Virus record (IMG/VR): IMGVR_UViG_3300032242_000341
Location: 1 to 24,819 of that record
Direction: 5' to 3' (one strand)
Length of the DNA: 24,819 bases
Source of the DNA: a virus
The number at the start of each line of letters is the position of its first letter. The first letter of the stretch is position 1. Shown in pieces: positions 21,742 through 24,819 of the stretch. The notes under the pieces are model-generated. The model was not told the DNA's origin and did not search any database. It worked only from the letters and a program-made list of their open reading frames with translations. The position numbers and the translations under genes were made by a program.

Positions 21742-21974
21742 CTTAGATAGGGGGTAATCTTATCCCCTAGTGCATTCTTATAGTAATCCAGAGCATCATT
21801 AAACGTGATCTCTGGATTCAATCTATGCCTAACAACCTTTTCTTCTCTTAGGTCAAGTATAACTGTCGCAGTTTGCAATTGTGCAGTCTTGAGTCTGTTA
21901 TGGAATGTTGTGCTCTCATCATACATGCCATCTGGTTGTTTGTAGTATAACACTACCATGTACCTATATGTCAT
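21738..21974 (-). CDS. Small conserved phage protein next to clamp loader
   Basis: 78 aa, function unknown. M-T-Y-R-Y-M-V-V-L-Y-Y-K-Q-P-D-G ... L-Q-T-A-T-V-I-L-D-L-R-E-E-K-V is a pattern I know from uncharacterised T4-like phage proteins. It is coupled to the gp44 gene by an ATGA overlap. In T4 the small clamp-loader subunit gp62 follows gp44, but gp62 is longer (187 aa) and I see no similarity, so I do not call it gp62. Its TAG stop overlaps the phoH stop on the other strand. Confidence 0.75.
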   Translation of the reverse strand: MTYRYMVVLYYKQPDGMYDESTTFHNRLKTAQLQTATVILDLREEKVVRHRLNPEITFNDALDYYKNALGDKITPYLS

Positions 21975-22891
21975 TTGTTAATCCTTGCTAGTCTAACCAT
22001 TGTTGCTGCCAAGTTAATTTCTGGATCAATTACCAATGCGTGATCCACTAGGCCTTGTTTAATAATTAGAATTGCAGTGTCTTGTGCGGTAGCATCGCCA
22101 AAGACATCAACATTATCGTATAACCAACGATACATTTCATCAATTTCGTCTGCACGGATCTTGGCACATACAAACTTACGTGCTTCGCCAATTTTACCAG
22201 CCTTGAACATATTAATAGCATCGAATCGCCATTCGTTACCGCTTACGTCATTAGATGGAGTTGCTAGTTTACCTTCAGATGAATTCATCTGTAGTGTGTT
22301 AATACACTTGCGTAGATCAGGGTAGGTTGCTTTAACATAGGTATCAAGCGTATCTAAGTCAAACTCTATGTTTTCTTCAACAAGAATAGTTGCAACACGA
22401 GCAGTGAACTCAGTTGGATCAATCTTTTCAAAGTGAAATCCTTGACAGCGACTATGTAGTGCAGGAATAATCTTGTTAGGATAGTTACAAGTAAGAATAA
22501 ATCTTGCAGTTTCGTGATACTGTTCCATTACTCCACGCAATACTGCCTGAGCACTAAGTGACAAATAGTCTGCTTCGTCAAGCAGTATTACCTTAAACGG
22601 ACCAAACGGAATCATCTGTACAAAATTTACAATCTTAGTGCGCACATGATCTACATCGTTGTCGCGACTTGCATTAATCTCAAGGATATCATAATCCTCA
22701 ATACCAATTTCATTTAACAGTAATTTTGCCAGAGTAGTCTTGCCAATACCTGCTGAGCCGCTAAACAACAAATGAGGAATTGATTTACTCTTAATCCATC
22801 CGTTAACTTGATTGCGTTGATTGTCATCACGCCATACGTAACCGTCTACTGTTTTAGGGCGATACTTTTCTACCCACAATTCTTTGCTCAT
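21971..22891 (-). CDS. 44: Sliding clamp loader large subunit, T4 gp44-like
   Basis: 306 aa, AAA+ ATPase that opens the sliding clamp and loads it on primer-template DNA for gp43. Family opening W-V-E-K-Y-R-P-K-T-V, Walker A GSAGIGKT (45-52), Walker B V-I-L-L-D-E-A-D, the S-R-C motif (H-S-R-C-Q-G-F) whose arginine acts in trans on the neighbouring subunit, and sensor 2 P-D-L-R-K-C-I-N. Length is like T4 gp44 (319 aa). GGAG lies 8 nt before the ATG. It is driven by the sigma70-like promoter at 22921-22949, fitting an early replication gene. Confidence 0.96.
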   Translation of the reverse strand: MSKELWVEKYRPKTVDGYVWRDDNQRNQVNGWIKSKSIPHLLFSGSAGIGKTTLAKLLLNEIGIEDYDILEINASRDNDVDHVRTKIVNFVQMIPFGPFKVILLDEADYLSLSAQAVLRGVMEQYHETARFILTCNYPNKIIPALHSRCQGFHFEKIDPTEFTARVATILVEENIEFDLDTLDTYVKATYPDLRKCINTLQMNSSEGKLATPSNDVSGNEWRFDAINMFKAGKIGEARKFVCAKIRADEIDEMYRWLYDNVDVFGDATAQDTAILIIKQGLVDHALVIDPEINLAATMVRLARINK

Positions 22892-22920
22892 TTAGAAACT
22901 CCGTTAGTGATCATTAATAT

Positions 22921-22949
22921 AGTATACAGGTAAAAAAAGGGCCTGTAAA
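22921..22949 (-). promoter_or_regulatory. Sigma70-like promoter for gp44, -35 inside terminator loop
   Basis: TTTACA (22949-22944), 17-bp spacer, TATACT (22926-22921); each hexamer is one base off consensus. The -35 lies in the apex of the terminator at 22932-22957, the same arrangement as before dnaJ. Confidence 0.7.
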
Positions 22950-22957
22950 GACCCTTT
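22932..22957 (-). terminator. Intrinsic terminator after the nitrilase-like gene
   Basis: AAAGGG and CCCTTT stem with a weaker inner CT/AG pair and a 4-nt apex, followed by a T-run on the minus strand; about 20 nt after the stop of the nitrilase-like gene. Confidence 0.8.
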
Positions 22958-22975
22958 AGCATTATTGGAATTATT

Positions 22976-23767
22976 TTATACAAAGTTGCATTTGTAATAT
23001 TGTAATCCGTTGTCGGGAGTTTTTACCATCCAGCCATGAGTTGGATCCATAACTCCGCTTGGTGATCCTATTTTCTTTGATTGATCAGGTCTTGGTGGGA
23101 TTCCTTTTTGCGAGTTAGCATTGTCTGATACTGCAATAACATACCCACCTTGTCTACTGTATGTTTGCACATGAATGTCGCTCCACGTGTAAAAATAATC
23201 AGGATCGTCATCTTTTCTTGGAGCATTAGATGCTAATAAACACAACTCTACTTTTTTATCATGCATTTCTTTTGCTAACTTGCCAGCATCTCCGCATCTT
23301 TGATAACCACATACCCACAGATCATTACAAATTAATCCGGCTAGTATTTTGCCTTTGTAATTAAATGTAGTTAATTCTGTGCCTGCACTATACGGTTCAT
23401 CAATTGTAAGCATGATCTTATTATGCTTATGTATTAATTTTCCGTTCTCGTATATCCGTAGTTGATTAAACCATTTCTTATCTTCGTGATAGTCAAAGGT
23501 ATCATCGTCAAAGATAGCGGTACCTAATGCTAGATCAACTTTCTTTTCTACAGAATATGCAACCAATTGATCTAGATACTCTTGTAAATTTTTAAGTCTG
23601 TGGTCTGATGCATTCTGTGGTGCCCAGGTATAATTGCTTAATGCGCACTCTGGTGTGAGCAAGAGATCAACTGAGTTCTCACTTGCCCAATCGATTGCTT
23701 TCTTTATGTTAATAAAGTTTTCATATACTTCCACCGATATTGGAAGTTGTACACCACCGATAATCAT
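22976..23767 (-). CDS. Carbon-nitrogen hydrolase (nitrilase superfamily)
   Basis: 263 aa, about the usual length. The Glu-Lys-Cys triad is intact: E40 in L-L-L-T-P-E-C-A, K117 in H-K-H-N-K-I-M-L, C147 in A-G-L-I-C-N-D-L-W. Members hydrolyse nitriles, amides or carbamoyl groups (for example omega-amidase, N-carbamoylputrescine amidase, beta-ureidopropionase). The substrate cannot be read from sequence. No signal peptide, so cytoplasmic. ATGA overlap with the MazG-like gene upstream and a terminator downstream. A nitrogen- or pyrimidine-salvage role would fit phage nucleotide metabolism, but this is inference. Confidence 0.9.
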   Translation of the reverse strand: MIIGGVQLPISVEVYENFINIKKAIDWASENSVDLLLTPECALSNYTWAPQNASDHRLKNLQEYLDQLVAYSVEKKVDLALGTAIFDDDTFDYHEDKKWFNQLRIYENGKLIHKHNKIMLTIDEPYSAGTELTTFNYKGKILAGLICNDLWVCGYQRCGDAGKLAKEMHDKKVELCLLASNAPRKDDDPDYFYTWSDIHVQTYSRQGGYVIAVSDNANSQKGIPPRPDQSKKIGSPSGVMDPTHGWMVKTPDNGLQYYKCNFV

Positions 23768-24141
23768 TTTGTTTCCTTCTTTAAAAACGACTCTAACTCA
23801 GGCGCGGCCCATCCAAGTGGCTTAAGCACCTTGCCATCTTCACGCTTACGCACCTTGCCAGTTTCTTTATCAATTTTAGCAAAGTTAGTATTCATAACTT
23901 CTTTCCATGCACCCTCTGCGTCATAACCTGCACTATGAATCGCACCAATAGTAACAACTAGAATATCAATAAGCGCATCTAGTGTTTCTACTTGATCGTG
24001 ATTATTAACTGCTTCTTTAAGTTCTTTATATTCTTCTTCAATTAGGCCAAGATACAACTTAAATTGATCTTGATTAAAGTCTTCGACTGATTGGTCGCAG
24101 GCCCGCATAAATTTCTCTTGGTCACGAAATGGATTTGTCAT
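23764..24141 (-). CDS. mazG: MazG-like nucleoside triphosphate pyrophosphohydrolase
   Basis: 125 aa, all-alpha NTP pyrophosphatase. The magnesium-binding motif is present: E-E-x-x-E (E36, E37, E40) and, 12 residues on, E-x-x-D (E52, D55) with D59 in L-D-A-L-I-D-I-L. Such enzymes hydrolyse (d)NTPs, or possibly ppGpp-type signals, and are common in marine phages. The C-terminal extension (K-R-E-D-G-K-V-L-K-P-L-G-W) is typical of the phage subgroup related to phosphoribosyl-ATP pyrophosphohydrolase. It starts one base after the co-chaperonin stop and overlaps the nitrilase start (ATGA). Confidence 0.9.
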   Translation of the reverse strand: MTNPFRDQEKFMRACDQSVEDFNQDQFKLYLGLIEEEYKELKEAVNNHDQVETLDALIDILVVTIGAIHSAGYDAEGAWKEVMNTNFAKIDKETGKVRKREDGKVLKPLGWAAPELESFLKKETK

Positions 24142-24142
24142 G

Positions 24143-24508
24143 TTAATAGTTTACGTTAGGAAAATATTCATCATCCGGGCCGGGCTCTTGTTCCTGCCAG
24201 CCCATGATACATTTAGTATCAATTTTGCGAATTTCTTTTTCACCGTCACCGTCGTTGATTGTCATGCCGCGGCTCCAACGTCCGTGTTCAACTAATATCC
24301 AGTCACCTTCTTTAACATCCAGTTGTTCTGGACCAACTTTATAGACCTTACACCATCGTGGACGAATACCGTGAGTTTTTCCGTTATCTGACTGCATGAT
24401 AATGCCCCCGGATGTTACTCGAGAGTCAAAGCTCATGTCAGTAGCAATAACGGCATCACCAATAGCACGGATTTTAACTTTCTTAGCTTCAAATGCAAAT
24501 GTTGTCAT
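24143..24508 (-). CDS. GroES/gp31-like co-chaperonin
   Basis: 121 aa. The GroES fold signature is readable: I-R-A-I-G-D-A-V-I-A, a mobile-loop region ending T-S-G-G-I-I-M (about 32-38) that would contact GroEL, then V-Y-K-V-G-P-E-Q-L-D-V-K-E-G-D-W-I-L-V-E-H-G. T4 gp31 replaces GroES in folding the major capsid protein gp23; an equivalent role is likely. The acidic C-terminus (about 20 residues) is an addition. I chose the ATG at 24508 (M-T-T-F-A-F-E-A-K) since it follows the upstream stop by one base; the longer reading to 24607 lies inside the upstream gene and lacks GroES similarity. Confidence 0.85.
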   Translation of the reverse strand: MTTFAFEAKKVKIRAIGDAVIATDMSFDSRVTSGGIIMQSDNGKTHGIRPRWCKVYKVGPEQLDVKEGDWILVEHGRWSRGMTINDGDGEKEIRKIDTKCIMGWQEQEPGPDDEYFPNVNY

Positions 24509-24509
24509 A

Positions 24510-24815
24510 TTACACTTTGCCGTCGGGTGTAATTGGCGCAACAGGTGCTTGTTCATCTGCTGGCGTTGGCGCAGCTTGTTCGTCGGCCTGTACACGAGCA
24601 CGGCCACCTACTTCGTCTTTAACTGCACGAGGATTCTTGCTGTAATAGTCTTGTAGAATATCTTCACGCTTGCGAATAATCTGCCCACCTGGGCCCAATT
24701 CATCACCGCGAGCATTTACCTTGGCATTGCCCACAGCTGGTGTTAGTTCATTGCGTAGTGCAAGTTTTTCCATGTCTAACTGTTTACCTTGCATGGTTGT
24801 ATATACTTTACCCAT
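24510..24815 (-). CDS. Conserved T4-like phage protein at the window edge
   Basis: 101 aa, function unknown. The first 65 residues (Q-G-K-Q-L-D-M-E-K-L-A-L-R-N-E-L-T-P-A-V ... V-N-A-R-G-D-E-L-G-P-G-G) follow a pattern I know from small conserved proteins of aquatic T4-like phages. The last 40 residues are Ala/Pro/Glu-rich with repeated A-D-E-Q-A and probably unfolded. The ATG at 24815 is 4 bases from the edge so its Shine-Dalgarno cannot be judged; the Met at residue 8 is an alternative. It precedes the co-chaperonin by one base and is surely co-transcribed. Confidence 0.8.
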   Translation of the reverse strand: MGKVYTTMQGKQLDMEKLALRNELTPAVGNAKVNARGDELGPGGQIIRKREDILQDYYSKNPRAVKDEVGGRARVQADEQAAPTPADEQAPVAPITPDGKV

Positions 24816-24819
24816 TTTC

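Noticed and set aside
21738-21974. gp62, the small clamp-loader subunit, by position after gp44
   Set aside because: Too short (78 aa) and no similarity that I can see to gp62.
1-24819. CRISPR arrays, insertion sequences, tRNA genes, attachment sites
   Set aside because: Read through on both strands; no direct-repeat arrays, transposase or integrase motifs, or tRNA-like folds were seen.

Overview
The window looks like part of the genome of a T4-like (contractile-tailed, T4 superfamily) phage from an aquatic habitat. The evidence is a gp43-type family B DNA polymerase, a gp44 clamp loader, a DsbA-like DNA-binding protein, a GroES/gp31-like co-chaperonin, PhoH, a MazG-like pyrophosphohydrolase, an A-type Fe-S carrier, and many small proteins typical of marine and freshwater T4-like phages. 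Genes are packed end to end and the DNA is AT-rich. I see no tRNA, CRISPR array, transposase or integrase. The host is probably an alphaproteobacterium, inferred from a complete phage-borne 5-aminolevulinate synthase (the Shemin route is the alphaproteobacterial one).

Almost everything is on the minus strand; only the ALAS gene and phoH are on plus. Read from the right edge leftward: (i) an edge ORF, co-chaperonin, MazG-like enzyme and nitrilase-like hydrolase, closed by a terminator; (ii) the gp44 clamp loader and a small ORF, convergent with phoH; (iii) two conserved phage ORFs and a lysis block (GH19 endolysin, Rz-like and Rz1-like spanins, a DUF4337-like membrane protein, a coiled-coil membrane protein, a holin-like protein with an FG-rich tail, a small exported protein); (iv) DnaJ and a full-length ClpA with a ClpP-docking IGF loop; (v) two ORFs, one a probable virion protein; (vi) a translationally coupled run of about ten genes (11537 to 5901) plus an adjacent Lys/Glu-rich ORF; (vii) the ALAS gene as a free-standing unit on plus; (viii) a DsbA-like gene, a membrane protein, DNA polymerase, and the first codons of another gene.

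Two promoter classes can be read directly. Sigma70-like promoters precede clpA (perfect consensus, 17-bp spacer), dnaJ, gp44 and dsbA-like. A T4-late-like box (NTAAATA, mostly GATAAATA, ATTAAATA or CTAAATA) lies about 19-29 nt before most other transcription units, with phoH (69 nt) and two others (about 46-49 nt) further out. This suggests host-polymerase (early) versus late expression. At gp44 and dnaJ the -35 box sits in the loop of the preceding terminator.

The most interesting region is the coupled cluster. Most of its proteins begin with M-[KR]-x-x-x-[FIL]-[IL]-x-E, which closely resembles the capsid-targeting sequence of T4 internal proteins (MKTYQEFIAE, cut after E by prohead protease gp21). 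I infer that this block encodes cargo packaged in the head and ejected into the host, including a LysM-GH19 peptidoglycan hydrolase, a ParB-like protein and a HiPIP-like cysteine-rich protein. Two of these proteins carry a near-identical DNA repeat, always read in the same frame as GVAEG and located at apparent domain junctions: either a spreading in-frame element or internal processing sites.
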